Source: Orbilia blumenaviensis (lineage: Eukaryota; Ascomycota; Orbiliomycetes; Orbiliales; Orbiliaceae). Taken from it: a stretch of 64,000 nucleotides of DNA. Position 1 is the first letter of the stretch; each line of letters starts with the position of its first letter. The notes under the pieces were generated by a model. It was not told where the DNA came from, did no database searches, and was given only the letters and a program-made list of their open reading frames with translations. Below, piece by piece: positions 1 through 12,180 of this stretch. The stretch lies in assembly GCA_036872755.1 (NCBI GenBank), contig JAVHNS010000016.1, forward strand, positions 992,001-1,056,000. Direction: 5' to 3'. The translations under genes were made by a program, and so were the position numbers.

Positions 1-1326
1 GAACAAAGAAGTTCTTTTAAAAACGGTGACATATACCGGTATTGATATCGATAATCGACCACCCCCCCCGCGTGTCCCCGCGAATAGATCTACTTTCAGG
101 TGAGTGAAATTCAACCTAATCCAATCCTAATCCTTTGCCCTGTTGTCTTGTTTGTGCCAGTGCAAGTGCAATTGCATGCAAGTGCCAGTGCCAGTGCTAG
201 TTGCAGGGCAGTGCACCCCAGTCATTTTGTTTGTCTATCTGTCTCCACCCGTCCATTAGTTACCCCGGATTGTTCAGGCGTGATGTGTGTGTGTGCGTAC
301 ATATACGTACATACATGCTTGGGACATGCATAGGGTACAGAATGAGTACGTCGATATATCAAAGAGAGACCCAAAAACATCCCGCTTGCGAGCGGATGCC
401 TGCTTATGTAAAGCCAACGAACTGTTGACCTGCTTCTTTCTGCGCCACGGGCACGTTTTCAGCAGCTGCGCATTCCTTGGAGTTTTTCTTTCTTTCTTTT
501 CGATCCAGAACGAGGAGTCAGTCTGGAAGCTCCAGAATAAGGATAGGAATATTGCGAGCTTGATTGCTTGCTTGCTGTTCTCAGTTGTGCAGTTGTTCTC
601 CCAACAAAACCCTCCATCCACCCTCCGCCCTCTTTCTCTCCACCCTCCTTCTCCTCCTGCTGCTGCTATTGCTAGGTACTGCTGCTAGTACTGCATTCCG
701 CTTGTCTCAACCATATCTCGATCAATCACAAAAGGTCTGAGGGCTTAAAGGACAGGAATAGACCAAGACCCCCTCTGCTCTGCCCTTCCTCTTCTCCCTC
801 GTTTCCTCCTCCCCTCATATACTCTCTTCTCCCTCCCTCCCTCCCTCCAGCCATCCATCCCTCTCTATATGACAGCAAAATAGTAATTCTTCGAAAAGAA
901 GATACTCTTACAAATAGTAATTGTTATTGTTACTACTACTACTTGAGAAAGAGGTATATACCATACTCGCAGTCGACGTCATCCCCTTGTTTGTCCTGTT
1001 CTATTCGTCCCTTTTATAGCTCTCCGCCTGTTTCTGCTTGCGTGGATGTGCCTGCGGTCTGGAGCCTGTCCTGGTCTGGCCCTGTCCGTTCCCTCGTTTT
1101 CGCGTGTTCGACCAAACAGTGCTGTCATTAACTACCACCATTAACACCCTCATCTTATTATCGTCCGCCGTGTACCCGAAACACCTGCTAACTTGCCACC
1201 CCGAAGCTACCGAGGAAACCCCGTAGTCACTTATTCTCCCGTCTCCTCCTTCTCCTTCTCCTTCTCTCTCTACTCGAGCATCCTTTAGCATTCGTTTTCC
1301 GTATCTCTCAAATCACCACCGCCAAA
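1..1326 (+). promoter_or_regulatory. Upstream region of the acyl-CoA synthetase gene
   Basis: No convincing gene is present; the open frames here are short, overlapping and compositionally biased. The region has strong CT-rich tracts at about 600-660, 760-860 and 1225-1275, which are common in promoters and 5' leaders of well-expressed fungal genes. A short GCAAGT/GCCAGT hexamer array lies at about 162-205. The bases just before the ATG at 1327 (CACCGCCAAA) are a good fungal start context. No TATA box or factor site is assigned. Confidence 0.55.
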
Positions 1327-3785
1327 ATGAAGCCCGTACATTTATATCCGGTTATGTCGGCCAAGCCACCATTTTCCGTGGAGGTTCCTGGCGCCACAAA
1401 GGTCGACGGTGAAGGTATCCCGCGACGACATCCCGCCGCCAAAGATGGCATCTGGGAGCGCCCATCCGATGATGTCAATACCGTATGGGATATCGTCGTT
1501 CGCAGCGCCCAGAAGTACAGCAACATTCGTTGTGTTGGCTGGAGAAAGTTGATCCAGATGCATAAGGAGACTAAGATGATCAAGAAGGTTGTCGACGGTA
1601 AGGAGACTGAAGTTCCAAAGGAATGGTCTTATTTCGAGAAGTCGCCCTTCGAATTCATCACCTATGCCCAATACCACGACCTCTGCAAGGATCTCGCTAG
1701 CGGTTTGATTTCTCTCGGCCTGAAGAAAGGCGATAGGGTGCAGATTTACGCCGCTACAAGGTAAACTACCCACTCTATTTTAGTTTGAAGACAAAGGAAA
1801 GACGTGGCATACACGTCGAAGTTCAGAAAGGAAGCTAATATTTATTTTATTTTATTTTTTGGAATTATGTAGTGTGCAATGGTTGTCGAGTGCTCATGGT
1901 AAGTCCAGGAATGCTCTCCGCCTGTGCAACTCATGAGCTTGAAGCTAATACGTAATCTCTATAGCTGCCATGTCCCAGGGAATGGCTATTACAACCGCCT
2001 ACGATACTCTCGGCCAAAGCGGTCTCACCCACGCTCTCGTCGAAACTGGTGCTAAGGCTATTGTCGTTGATGCACACCTCTTGAATAACCTCGTTGAACC
2101 TCTCAAGACCGCCAAGGAGGTCACTCTCATCATTTATAACGATGCCGATGGCGCTCCAAATCCAGATCACGTTGAGAAGCTCATGGCTGCTCATCCACAC
2201 CTCACTATCATCTCGTGGGAGGACGTTAAGGCTAGGGGTAAGGAGCATCCAGTTGAGCCCAGCCCCGCTGAGTCCACAGATCTCGCTTGCATTATGTACA
2301 CATCTGGTTCCACTGGTACCCCTAAGGGAGTCTACATCAAACAATCTAATGTTGTCGCCGCTAGTAAGTATCATACCTACCTCGGAAAGATCAGGATAAA
2401 AATATTAATAAACACAATTTAGTTGCCGGCATCCACACCGCCGTTGGCGATTTTGTTGGTGGAGAAGACACCCTTCTGGCGTACCTTCCGCTTGCCCATA
2501 TCCTCGAATTCGCATTCGAGAATATTGTCCTTTACTGGGGTGGCACTCTTGGTTATGGTTCTATCAGAACTTTGACCGATGTCTCTATGAAGAACTGCGC
2601 TGGTGATATCCGTGAATTGAAGCCCACTGTCCTCGTCGGTGTACCACAGGTCTGGGAAACCGTCAAGAAGGGTGTCGAAATCAGAGTAAAGCAGCAGCCA
2701 GCTTTTAGACAGAAGCTTTTCTGGGGCGCCATGTCTGCCAAGTCTTTCCTGTTAAATACTGGTTTGCCAGGCACCAGCCTTCTTGATGCCGTCGTCTTCA
2801 GCAAGATCCGCGAGGCTACTGGTGGTAGACTCAAGGTCTGCTTCAACGGTGGTGGACCTTTGTCCAAGGAAACCCAGCACTTCGTTTCCATGGCTATCGC
2901 GCCAATGATCATTGGCTATGGTCTGACCGAGACTTGCGCAAACGGGTGTATTATGAACCCTTACCAATGGACCAACACCACACTGGGTGCGCCTGTCGGT
3001 GCCGTTGAAATCAAGCTTGTTGATTACTTGGATGCCGGATACTCCACCGCCAGCAACCCACCACAGGGCGAAATCTGGATCCGTGGACCAGCTGTCGCCG
3101 AGAAGTATTACAACAACGAGAAAGAGACAAGCGAAGCCTACTCCGACGACGGTTGGTTCAAGACCGGCGATGTCGGCGAGTGGACCCCAAGTGGTCACTT
3201 GAAGATCATTGACCGAAAGAAGAATCTTGTCAAGACGCTCCACGGAGAGTACATTGCTCTCGAGAAGGTAACGACCCTTTAAATTTTTCCTCTGCAAAAA
3301 AAAAAAAAAAAAGTTTCTAACGTCTCAAAATCCAGCTCGAATCCGTCTACCGATCCTGCGCATATGTGCAAAACATCTGCGTTTACGCCGATACCCAGAA
3401 AGCCAAGCCAGTTGCCCTCATCCAGCCACACGAGGTCAACATCAAGAAGCTTGCTGCCGATCTCGGTGTCACAGGTGAAATTGAAACTATCGTTCACGAT
3501 GGCAAGATCCAATCTGCTGTCTTGAAGGACCTACTTGTCGTCGGAAAGAGGGGAGGCCTCGCCGGTATTGAATTCATCGATGGTGTAGTCATCAGTGACG
3601 AAGAATGGACGCCACAAAGCGTATGTACACCCCTTCTCATGGTAGCTATCTATAGTGACGATGCTAACTCGTGGGTGTTCTATATATAGGGCCTCGTTAC
3701 TGCTGCTATGAAACTGAACAGGAGAGGCTTGACTGACCATTTCAAGACTGAGATCGATGCGGCATACAAGAAGGCAGGCAACTAA
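1327..3785 (+). CDS. FAA1: Long-chain fatty-acid-CoA ligase (acyl-CoA synthetase)
   Basis: It activates long-chain fatty acids to acyl-CoA with ATP, feeding lipid synthesis and beta-oxidation. Six exons: 1327-1760, 1873-1898, 1965-2363, 2423-3267, 3336-3620 and 3690-3785, giving about 694 residues, close to yeast Faa1 (700). The AMP-binding P-loop motif YTSGSTGTPKG is at about residues 265-275. The acyl-CoA synthetase signature starting DGWFKTGD is at about 529, followed by DRKKNLVKTLHGEYIALEK. The second exon is only 26 bases, but it is needed to join YAATS to VQWLSSAHAAMSQG in frame. The C-terminus (KKAGN) has no peroxisomal SKL-type signal, so a cytosolic or membrane-associated enzyme is more likely than a peroxisomal one. 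Assignment to Faa1 rather than Faa4 is arbitrary, since the two are yeast paralogues. Confidence 0.95.
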
Positions 3786-5164
3786 ACTGAACTGAGACGT
3801 TAGATGTATAACTCTTTTTCCTTCTTCCTCTGTTTTTGTTTCATTCGTTCATCTTGTGTGGCCTTCTTTCTTTCTTTCTTCCTTTCTTTCTTTTTTAATG
3901 CGTAGTGTTCATTTATCCTTTTCACGTTTCACTGTGCTTTGCTATGGTGTCATGATCATTTTTCTACTTTTGATGGGTTTTCTTCTTTTTCTCCGTTTGT
4001 AATATCTCCTTCCCCTCCCTCTCTACTTTCTTCTTTTTTTTCTTTTACGAATGCGGAGATGGTTTTCTCATCTCATTATTCACTTTATGTACTACTGAGG
4101 GTTTTGAAAGAGAGGAATAAATGCTATAAGAAATAAATACTATAATTTTATCTACAATTGAGCTGTGTTCTTCGATCCCCCTTCGGTTATGAGTGGATAA
4201 AGATTGAAATGCACACAGTGCGTGCGATAAAAACCACATGGTTGACTACAAATTATTGGATCTACAATCGATAAGAGAGAATGAACTGAGGGGGAAGAGG
4301 GGGGAAACATCCCTGCAATATCAAGATATATTTCTTCGGCAAAAAAGCTAAAGTATTAAGTCTTCCTCAGAAGAAAAAAAAAAGTCATCCATTAAATATC
4401 ACTTCTTCCTCGTTATGGACATTCACGTCACGTCCTAAAAGCCTTAAATATACACCTCGAAGAAAAACCGGAAGGGGAATAGTAAAAAAAAAAAGTAGAA
4501 AAAAAAGGCCGTGGTTCAACATCAAAAAAAGAATCGCCTGCATTTCTAGAAACAGGCATCTTCCTTCCATTCTTAGCCAGGTACGAGCGCAGCATCCTTT
4601 CCAGGCGCCCGTGAAAGAGGAAAAGAGAAAGAAAGAAACACAAGGAATTTACAAGAAGTAGTAGTAGTAAAGTGTAAAGACGGATATCCGATAGAGAAAG
4701 GTAGTTTGAAAACATAAAACCTGAGCTTTTCGTTTTTTTTTGACGCCCCAACCGTAAAGACATATGCAAAAGTTCGAAAGAAAAGAGTAAAGTAGTTGTT
4801 TACGGAGTTGTAGTGGTCCCGAAGAGGGTGGCCTAGTCATGAACCACTATCTCCACGCAGGCCAGCAAGGGGAATACTACAAGGAATAAGAAAGAAAAGA
4901 AAGAAATATAGGCTTCGTGAATCAGAGGGAGCTTGGGACCCAAACTAGGATATCAGCAAAAACGACCGCCCAAAAAGAAAAGAGAAGAAAAAGTGAACAA
5001 AAACTCCGGAAAGCAAAAAAAACAAAAAAAAACAAGAAAACTCCAGGCCCCGTAGAAAGGTATCTAAGTCCCGTGGGCAATAAATAGTAGCTGCATAGGC
5101 AATAAGCAAATACAAACACGCCTTCGAGCCGATTCCAGCACACTGACCCCTCTGTTGGTGTGGT
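3786..5164. other. 3' flank between convergent genes
   Basis: A 1.4 kb tail-to-tail spacer between the acyl-CoA synthetase (+) and the Set3-like gene (-). It is AT- and CT/GA-rich with A and T runs and holds no credible reading frame. AATAAA-like words at about 4117-4122 and 4131-4136 could be poly(A) signals of the plus-strand gene, which would give a 3' UTR of roughly 350 bases. Nothing else is recognisable. Confidence 0.5.
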
Positions 5165-7903
5165 TCAAGATCCTCGGACTCCGTTTACCGAGATATTGGG
5201 GTTGGGAGTATCAAGGTCCATCGGCGTCGCAGGCTCCCCTGGAGTGGTCGATCGAGCACCATTGGCCTCTAATTCGTTGTCTGCCACAGGGGTCAAATGA
5301 TTTGTCTGTGACCCAACCTTATCTTTCTCAAGGGATTCGGCTTTCTTCCTCGTGTAGTCGCTTAGGCTCATCTTCTTGCGGCCAGTTGAGGGCGCTGGGG
5401 GCGTCGGCAAAGCGGGCTGAGCCGTATTTGTAACTGGTGGAAGGTTGGGCGTCTGAGGTTGAAAAGGCGATATTGGTGAGGTTGACGAGGCAGAAGGAGT
5501 TGGCAATGCCTGCTTCATGGTATTCTGCGAGACAACGTTGGCACTTGGAAATGGGGGGGTTGGGGGTAGTTGAACAGAAAGGGTGGTTTTCGGTGCCGAA
5601 GCGACAGTTGGGGCAACACTCGGGGGAATACTGCTGGTGTCGCTGGTATTGTTGTCCGCAAGAGGTTCAGCGGCGGCATCTATGTCCATTTCCATGTTTC
5701 CAATGGGCTCTGCTTGCTTGGGCTCCAGTTTGAGGACCGGAGACTGGAGAGCTGCTTCAGTTTGGGTGTCCACCATCACAGCATCTCCGTCAATGACGGA
5801 TGTGACCTCCTTCGGAGAAAGCTCCTCCTCTTTTACGATGGCTAGCTGAGATTTCGAAGTACTCTCCCGCTGTGCACTTTGTGCACGAAACTGAGCCAAA
5901 ATCCTCAATTTTCGACTTGTTGGCAACGAGTGCGTGGGAACATGGGTGGTGACGTCAGTGTCAGTTTGCACGCCGCCATCTACGTAAGATACTTTTGGGC
6001 TGGCCCGGGGCGGCGACGCCCCGTTGACCTGTTTGCCGGGGCTGCTCTGGTTCGAATGAAGTGTCTTGTGAGGCCCCGGGGTCTGTCCAACAGCCGAAGG
6101 GGATGTCATTGGTCCCTGGTCTGCAGCAGGTTTGGGTAATTTCTCCGGAACATCTAGCGTAACGGCTGATTGGGCCGCAGGTGGCAGTCCGGAGCGTTTT
6201 ACTCGCTTCCCCCTGCTATGCGATGACTCCGGATTGGTTAGTTTCTCGATGAGACTGACCGCGTCCTTCATTTTTCGAGCCTCCCTTGCAGATGAATTCT
6301 GGTCCGTTATCACGCTGCTCTGGGTTATGTCGGCAGTAATGTAGGTTGGGGTCCTATCTCTGCTCTCGGATTTGCGATGTGATGAAGTACTAGAGGATCG
6401 TCGCTTATATTTAGCATCGAGGTCGTGCTTCTCAGGGCTCACTTCCCGACCAGTGGAATTAGGTTCTTGCATCTCCCGCCAGCGACGCTTAGTCCCTGCT
6501 TTGGATACCTTCTTCGGTTTTCCGACCGGTGTTTCCCCCTTGAGTCGTGCCATTATGCATAAGTCGCTGTCCGGGCAGGCGCATTCACCGACAGTAGAAG
6601 TGATCGTCTCAGCCCAGGCCCTCATCTTTTGGAGTAGTTCAGGGTCTAACTCATCGACGGTGGCGTCGGCTTCCAACAACCGTGTGAATGGGAGTGTATT
6701 ATCCCATTCCCAGCCTACGGTGAGTTCAACGCCTCGTTCTATTGGTTGGTTTGTATACAAAGCAAACTTGAGATTGGTACCATCAATAACCATGGTTTCG
6801 AATTTTAGGTTGGGCCGACAGCTCCTTCGTACGAATCTGGCTTCCGAGCCACACCGTCTTGCATCGATGTAAATCGGGAGCTGGGGATGAAATAGAACGA
6901 AGGCCTTCGGATGGCGTATCCTTACGTACTGGTTTAAGGCATCCTGCATGTAGCTGGTCTTTGATCCTATTTCGCCGACGTATTCGATGACAAATTGATC
7001 CGCTTTTGAGGGTGTATCGGCGACCAGTCTGATGAGTGGAAGGCCAAGGGAGGAGAGTTCCTCCGGTGACGATACCCATCTCACGGTGTGCCCGGAAGGG
7101 ATCAGGTCGTTGAACTCAGCACCCGAATACCTCCGAGGGATGCAAGGAAGAGAAGTATCCAGGCCGATCGCGGTTTTGGTGTGGTTGTTGATAGCATCAT
7201 GGGTCCAGGTCTTGATTTTGTCGTCAACCTCAGCAGAAACTATGGTGTTACATGTAATAGGACTATATTCCTTGGTGTATACTGACGGGGGGACTTCAGA
7301 ATCAGAACCGAGTTCCCGTTCTATGCTTGGGCTCTTCCCCGCATTTCCGGTGGGTGAGTGTTCGTCTGGAGAGGCAGAGGTGTCTGGCAGATTTGTATGT
7401 GCTTGTGTGGATATCGGCCGCTGCCTTCCTCTGGATTTTCCGGTTGGGTGATCTTTAGAGTGTTGTAGTTTGTGCGATGCGCTCTCCGAATAACTCCTTG
7501 AATGGCCGGTACCATTAGCATCTCTTCTTCGATGAGAAGTCCCAGTTCCTCGTTTGCCCTGGGCTTGCGTCTTCTTTGGTTCCCCGCCGATTTTCTTCGC
7601 CTGGGTCTCCCTCGCTTTCACAATGTCGGACTGCTGCAGGCCCCGGACTTCGCAGTAGTAGCAGATGAAGATATCTGGGATACCGGTCGGCTTTATATTG
7701 ACACAGCTTCCGTGCTGCCAGTGGGAACACCTATCGCATTGGATTGTGAAACCGTCGTCCAGGTCATATCCACAGAAACACCGGATTTCGCTTTCTGTGT
7801 TGGCATTTGGGAGATCAGCGACGGTGAGGGGGTTTCGGGCCGTAGCAGGTAGGTTCGACGGGGTAGGAGATGGACGCGAGCCATTTTTGAGAACCTCATT
7901 CAT
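5165..7903 (-). CDS. SET3: Set3-like PHD-finger and SET-domain protein
   Basis: A single-exon 912-residue protein. A PHD finger lies at about residues 42-84 (CFCGYDLDDG, CDRCSHWQHGSC, then CYYC), the module that reads methylated histone H3 tails. A SET domain lies at about 275-402 (VIEYVGEIG, IDARRCGSEARF, ELTVGWEWD). The rest is long, polar, Pro/Ser/Thr-rich and probably disordered. PHD followed by SET matches yeast Set3, the scaffold of the Set3C histone deacetylase complex, and related animal proteins. The usual RFINHSCxPN catalytic motif reads RFVRRSCRPN, with NH replaced by RR, so catalysis is doubtful, as is thought for Set3. The ATG at 7903 is the first in frame. Upstream are 3 kb of long, low-complexity 5' DNA. 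Confidence 0.9.
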   Translation of the reverse strand: MNEVLKNGSRPSPTPSNLPATARNPLTVADLPNANTESEIRCFCGYDLDDGFTIQCDRCSHWQHGSCVNIKPTGIPDIFICYYCEVRGLQQSDIVKARETQAKKIGGEPKKTQAQGKRGTGTSHRRRDANGTGHSRSYSESASHKLQHSKDHPTGKSRGRQRPISTQAHTNLPDTSASPDEHSPTGNAGKSPSIERELGSDSEVPPSVYTKEYSPITCNTIVSAEVDDKIKTWTHDAINNHTKTAIGLDTSLPCIPRRYSGAEFNDLIPSGHTVRWVSSPEELSSLGLPLIRLVADTPSKADQFVIEYVGEIGSKTSYMQDALNQYVRIRHPKAFVLFHPQLPIYIDARRCGSEARFVRRSCRPNLKFETMVIDGTNLKFALYTNQPIERGVELTVGWEWDNTLPFTRLLEADATVDELDPELLQKMRAWAETITSTVGECACPDSDLCIMARLKGETPVGKPKKVSKAGTKRRWREMQEPNSTGREVSPEKHDLDAKYKRRSSSTSSHRKSESRDRTPTYITADITQSSVITDQNSSAREARKMKDAVSLIEKLTNPESSHSRGKRVKRSGLPPAAQSAVTLDVPEKLPKPAADQGPMTSPSAVGQTPGPHKTLHSNQSSPGKQVNGASPPRASPKVSYVDGGVQTDTDVTTHVPTHSLPTSRKLRILAQFRAQSAQRESTSKSQLAIVKEEELSPKEVTSVIDGDAVMVDTQTEAALQSPVLKLEPKQAEPIGNMEMDIDAAAEPLADNNTSDTSSIPPSVAPTVASAPKTTLSVQLPPTPPFPSANVVSQNTMKQALPTPSASSTSPISPFQPQTPNLPPVTNTAQPALPTPPAPSTGRKKMSLSDYTRKKAESLEKDKVGSQTNHLTPVADNELEANGARSTTPGEPATPMDLDTPNPNISVNGVRGS

Positions 7904-10900
7904 TCTAGCTTAAATGAAGTCCTCTTTCGTAAGGAGACACGGTAAGAAGAAAAGGACAGAAGTTGTTCAGGATTGTATCAACCGGATGATCATCCTCGGT
8001 GTGGGAGACGAGCAGGGTAGGAGCAAAAAAAATTGAAAACGAAAAGGATAGGGGAGAGAAGCGGCAGTCCAAAAGGAGGATCCTGTCCTTGACTCCCTTA
8101 AGATTTGGGCGGAAGGGTAGTTCTGGCGTCAAGTTCGTCGGCTAAGTTGGCTTTTGCTTATCACGAGAGGCTATCCAGCGTTATCGAAGAGTCGAAGGAT
8201 ACCCAGAGGCAAGGGATGACGGATATCCCCTTCCAGGCTGACCAGTTGCGATTACTCTGGTCGATGTTTATTTTATGTAAGGAGATTTCAGGATGTCTGT
8301 GCGTAGAGTCGCCGAAAAGGATGAAATGTTGACTCGAATCAAAACAAAGAGATGGTCGAGGCGATAAGGAGCAGACGGCGAATCCAATGGTGGTAGAGGA
8401 TCTAGACGATATGCCAGAGGGGTAGAAGTTAGTATAAGGATAGGAGGAGAGACTGGGGAGGGAATGAAGGTGAGACTGGTTTCGAAGCGGCGAAGGTGTC
8501 GAGATTGGAAGGAAACGAAAACAGTCGCGGGGGGGGATGAGGACGGAAGGACAGACCAGCAGCAGGCGAGACGGCGAGAGTGACAAGAATTGATATCAAC
8601 TTCAGCGACGAAAGAAGATAATGTTGTTAAATAGTGCTAGAAGGCGGGAGGAATGATGAAGGGACGGCAGTAGGCGGTGGAAGGCTAGGTGGTGATGTTG
8701 GTGGTGGTGGTGATGAAGATGAAGAAAAGAAGCTTCGGAGGGAGAAAGAGAGGAAGGAGGGAGGAATCCATTAGAAGGGGACCGGACGACTTCTCAGCCA
8801 GCCAGCCAGCCAGAACAGAACAACCAGAACAACCAGAACAGAACAGACAGAGCGAGGGTGAGTGAGAAGGGGCAGCAGCAAGCAAGCCACCGTTTGTCGG
8901 TCCCGGATGTGTTGCTGCGTTGCTGCATTTGTCGTGTGTTGCTCAATGTTGCGTGTTGTTGTGTTGGGCGGGTCAACGCTTTTTGGCAGAGCGTCCCCAC
9001 CCGCAGCCGTCTGGGTGTGAACGACACCGCAGACCCGCCATCTCGAGATGGGGTTTTTAGTGTGCTTTGGGGTGGGAAAAAATGGTGTGTGCTTCGAACG
9101 ACGGTGGGTGCTTTCTGCTGCTTCTACTGCCTCTGCTGTCACATCCTTCTTATAATAATAGCAGTAACCGTCGCAGTAGCAGTAGCATCCACTCTTCCCT
9201 TGTCGGAACCTGAGAGAAAAGTGAGAGCGAGAGAAAGTGTGAAAAAAATAAAATATAAGAAAAAAAAAACCTTTTTTCTTTTCTCTAAATCCGCTCTTGA
9301 CAGGTTATTACGACTACTTCTACCGCCACCACCTCTCTCTTCTCTCTCTCACAGGTCTCTCCTTCACTCTCAAGAAGGAAATAATAATAAAAATCTCTGT
9401 CGTGGAGGAATTATGTATATGCGTATATAGAGAGAAGAAGGTAGAGAGAGAAAGAGCAAGAGATGGCCCGGAAAATTGGGCGGTTAAGGCAGCACAGCGT
9501 TCGGGTGGTTACTTGGGATGTCCAGGTTCGGATTTCAGCTTTTTCTCTCCTCTGCGTTTAGTTTGCCTCAGGCAGTATGACCATGCATCCTAGATCTGTT
9601 CCATCTGCTGCTGCTGTACATTGCTGCTCCACCAGGCACACATATGGAGCATGTATCCACTGGAGGAATGCAACCGACATGTGGGAATGGGTTAGTTAGG
9701 CTGTGGTAGTCATCATTGTCGCCGCGGGAAGGAACTTTGGCACCGATAAGCCCAAGTTTTTTCTTTGACGAAAGCACCCATCGTTCGTACATGCATGAGA
9801 CCAACCCGTTTCGAGGTTGGTGTGATGCAAGAAAAGCCCCAAATCCTTGCATCTTCCCTTGTCAGCAGCGACTGGTGTTTGGGGTAGGATAGACAAGAGA
9901 AGATGGGAACGGGTCTGGTGTGTTCGATGCTGGCTTGAGATATGCATTCTCATAAGAGAGGCTGTTCTTTCCATATTGCTATTCCCCTTGAAGATGCTGC
10001 TGTTTGTTATTGTTGTGCAGACATCTGGTACCTAAGTACCTAGGTAACTATAAGATACAACGAAGTAATATATCTTATGATAAGAAGCTTTAGCACCTAC
10101 TTAAGTACTTACTTAAGCAGGAGTGGTGCCCTGGTGGTCAGTTTGGTCTGCGTGTCGGTCAGTTGCATGTCAGAATATTTTGAGCCAGGGGCCGGACGGA
10201 AAGCAACAGGAGCAGGATCAAGATCAAGATCTCACCTCTTACATACGACCAGTATACATAGCCTTCGATATAACGGTCCTACCCACCTCAAGCGAGTAGG
10301 TAGGTAGGTAGGTAGGTAGGTAGGTATTAAGTGTGTACCCTCAGTCACTACGACTCCGTAGGCTTCAAAGCAAGTACTGGTTAGTGGCTAATCAAGCACC
10401 AACATAACACATCATACCCATACCTCTGCTATGAAGATTCACCTTGTCCTTAAGCCTTGGAAGAAATAGGTCCGCACTGTTGGGAAAAACCAAGAGGGTT
10501 TTATATCAGAGTGAGTCGAGTGAGTGAGTGCGTGGATGGGTGTTCTCGCCGGTCGAGCTCTCCCGTTGGGCAAAAGCACTAGTTTGGGGTATCGCAGGCA
10601 GAATAATGCCTGCTGGTTGGTCACATTCTCCTGTTTGTCCGCCCGCCGTCCCCAAAAATGGCTGGTAATCTCAGCCGGGCGCTGTGCTATTTCATCATCG
10701 CCAGGCCAGTCCAAACCAGACCTCCTCGCTTTCCATCCTTCTCTTCCTCCTTCGTAGCTTGTACTATCTCTCCTCCTCCTGCCTGGTGTGTAGTTTATCT
10801 TCACTAGACCATCCTCTTATCTCCCTTCACTTAGATATTTTAAGAGGAGGCATCGCAAAATACACCCATCATATTTTGGTTTCTGCGTTATTCCATTACG

Positions 10901-10974
10901 TTGAATTCATACCCATCCCATTGTAAACAGACCGAGCCGGCGTCACTCCGAAATCGCCACCCTAGACGCCCATC
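7904..10974. promoter_or_regulatory. Long divergent intergenic region, SET3/NPC2
   Basis: A 3.1 kb spacer serving the 5' sides of the Set3-like gene (-) and the NPC2-like gene (+). It contains GA/CT-rich stretches, a CAGC microsatellite near 8800-8813, a GGT/GAT tract near 8690-8725, a TAGG tetranucleotide array at about 10296-10326 and two TACCTAGGTA-type islands (about 10027-10050 and 10095-10118). Reading frames such as that at 8858-9430 are Cys-rich products of biased sequence and are not believed to be genes. Confidence 0.5.
10296..10326. repeat. TAGG tetranucleotide microsatellite
   Basis: About seven and a half perfect copies of TAGG read directly in the sequence, about 650 bases upstream of the NPC2-like gene. 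Confidence 0.9.
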
Positions 10975-11646
10975 ATGAAGTTCTCCAACGTCGTCACTCT
11001 GCTGGCCGCTACCGCCTCTGCTTCGGCCTTTGCTATCGATCTCGGACAGTCTCCCATCGGGAGCTTCGACGAACCTGCCAGTTGGGACACTACCATCCCC
11101 GGTGGCTCCCCAATTGTCCACTGTTCAAACCCAGCCACAGATTTAGTAAAAATCGACAGAATCTACATCGACCCGAACCCACCTGCTGTGTTAGTCTGCC
11201 CTTGTTGAAATATGAATATAAATTTAAAGTTCCAACGCTGATCCTTAAAAAAAAACCTTCAGTGGTAAAACATTGCACTTGGAGGCTTCCGGTGAAGTCA
11301 AGAGACGCATCGAGGAAGGTGCCATCATGAAAGTCGAGGTTAAGCTTGGATACATCATCCTTCTTAAACAGACACTCGATTTATGTGCAAATCTAGAAAA
11401 GGCCAACACCACTGTCAACTGCCCAATCGAACCAGGCCCGTTGAAGGTCGTCAAGGACCAGGACCTCCCTAGGGAAATTCCACCAGTACGTTGACAACAG
11501 CGAGTTTTTATATTGTTTTTCAACAAGCACTCCTACTTACACCTCTCTAGGGCAAATTCAAGGTCACTGCAGAACTCTATACCGCAAAGGATGATGGCGA
11601 CCTTATCACATGCTTACACGCCGAGGTGACCTTCGCCCGAAACTAA
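10975..11646 (+). CDS. NPC2: NPC2-like ML-domain lipid-transfer protein
   Basis: A secreted or vacuolar sterol/phospholipid carrier of the ML family (fungal phosphatidylglycerol/phosphatidylinositol transfer protein, Npc2). Three exons: 10975-11189, 11263-11485 and 11551-11646, giving 177 residues, normal for the family. An N-terminal signal peptide (MKFSNVVTLLAATASASAFA) is clear. Then come HCSNPATDLVKIDRIYIDPNPP, the GKTLHLEASGEV strand, CPIEPGPL and GKFKVTAELYTAKDDG, all typical ML segments with the cysteines that form disulfides. It converges on the V-ATPase F gene. A role in sterol export from the vacuole follows from the family, not from this sequence. Confidence 0.93.
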
Positions 11647-12180
11647 AAGGATTCCCACGTAACTTCCTCCTTAGCTGTGTGCGAAATAGCGTGCGCTTCA
11701 GGCGAGCTTGGTGGGCTTTCCCGCGACTTTTTCTCTGTGGTCATAGCATACACCACTTTTATTCATGGCATTGTGCATGTTTAATTTGATATTGATCAGA
11801 TTGCATCTCCTTTTTTGGCTTTTCGGTTCCTGAATTCTGATGTTTGCGGTGTACAACAACGGCAGTATTGCTTACTTGGGAGTATCTTGTGCCTGGTTGG
11901 TTTTAGTCGGCATGTAGAAGGTCTGTTGAGATGGGATCTTTGGTGCAAATTTAATGGGAAATCTATTGCATGATATCGTAATTACAAGCGGTTTAAAAAT
12001 ACTGAATGACAATACCCCTTGATGCGACTATTACGGACAAGCTCAACCCCGTAATGGAACCGAAATATTGAGAACCTGTGCCAGGTGCCTTAATGCGGAC
12101 CCTCAAGTTTCTATAGAACAAGCATATAAACCAGCTAACGTAGTAAATCATATATCCTGAGACGAGCAACCAACCACCGT
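11647..12180. other. Convergent 3' spacer NPC2/VMA7
   Basis: 534 bases holding the two 3' UTRs. No gene or repeat is recognised. Confidence 0.5.

Noticed and set aside
8858..9430. 190-codon plus-strand frame upstream of the SET3-like gene
   Set aside because: The product is Cys/Ser/Lys-biased, follows trinucleotide and GA-rich sequence and has no domain; it is most likely non-coding.
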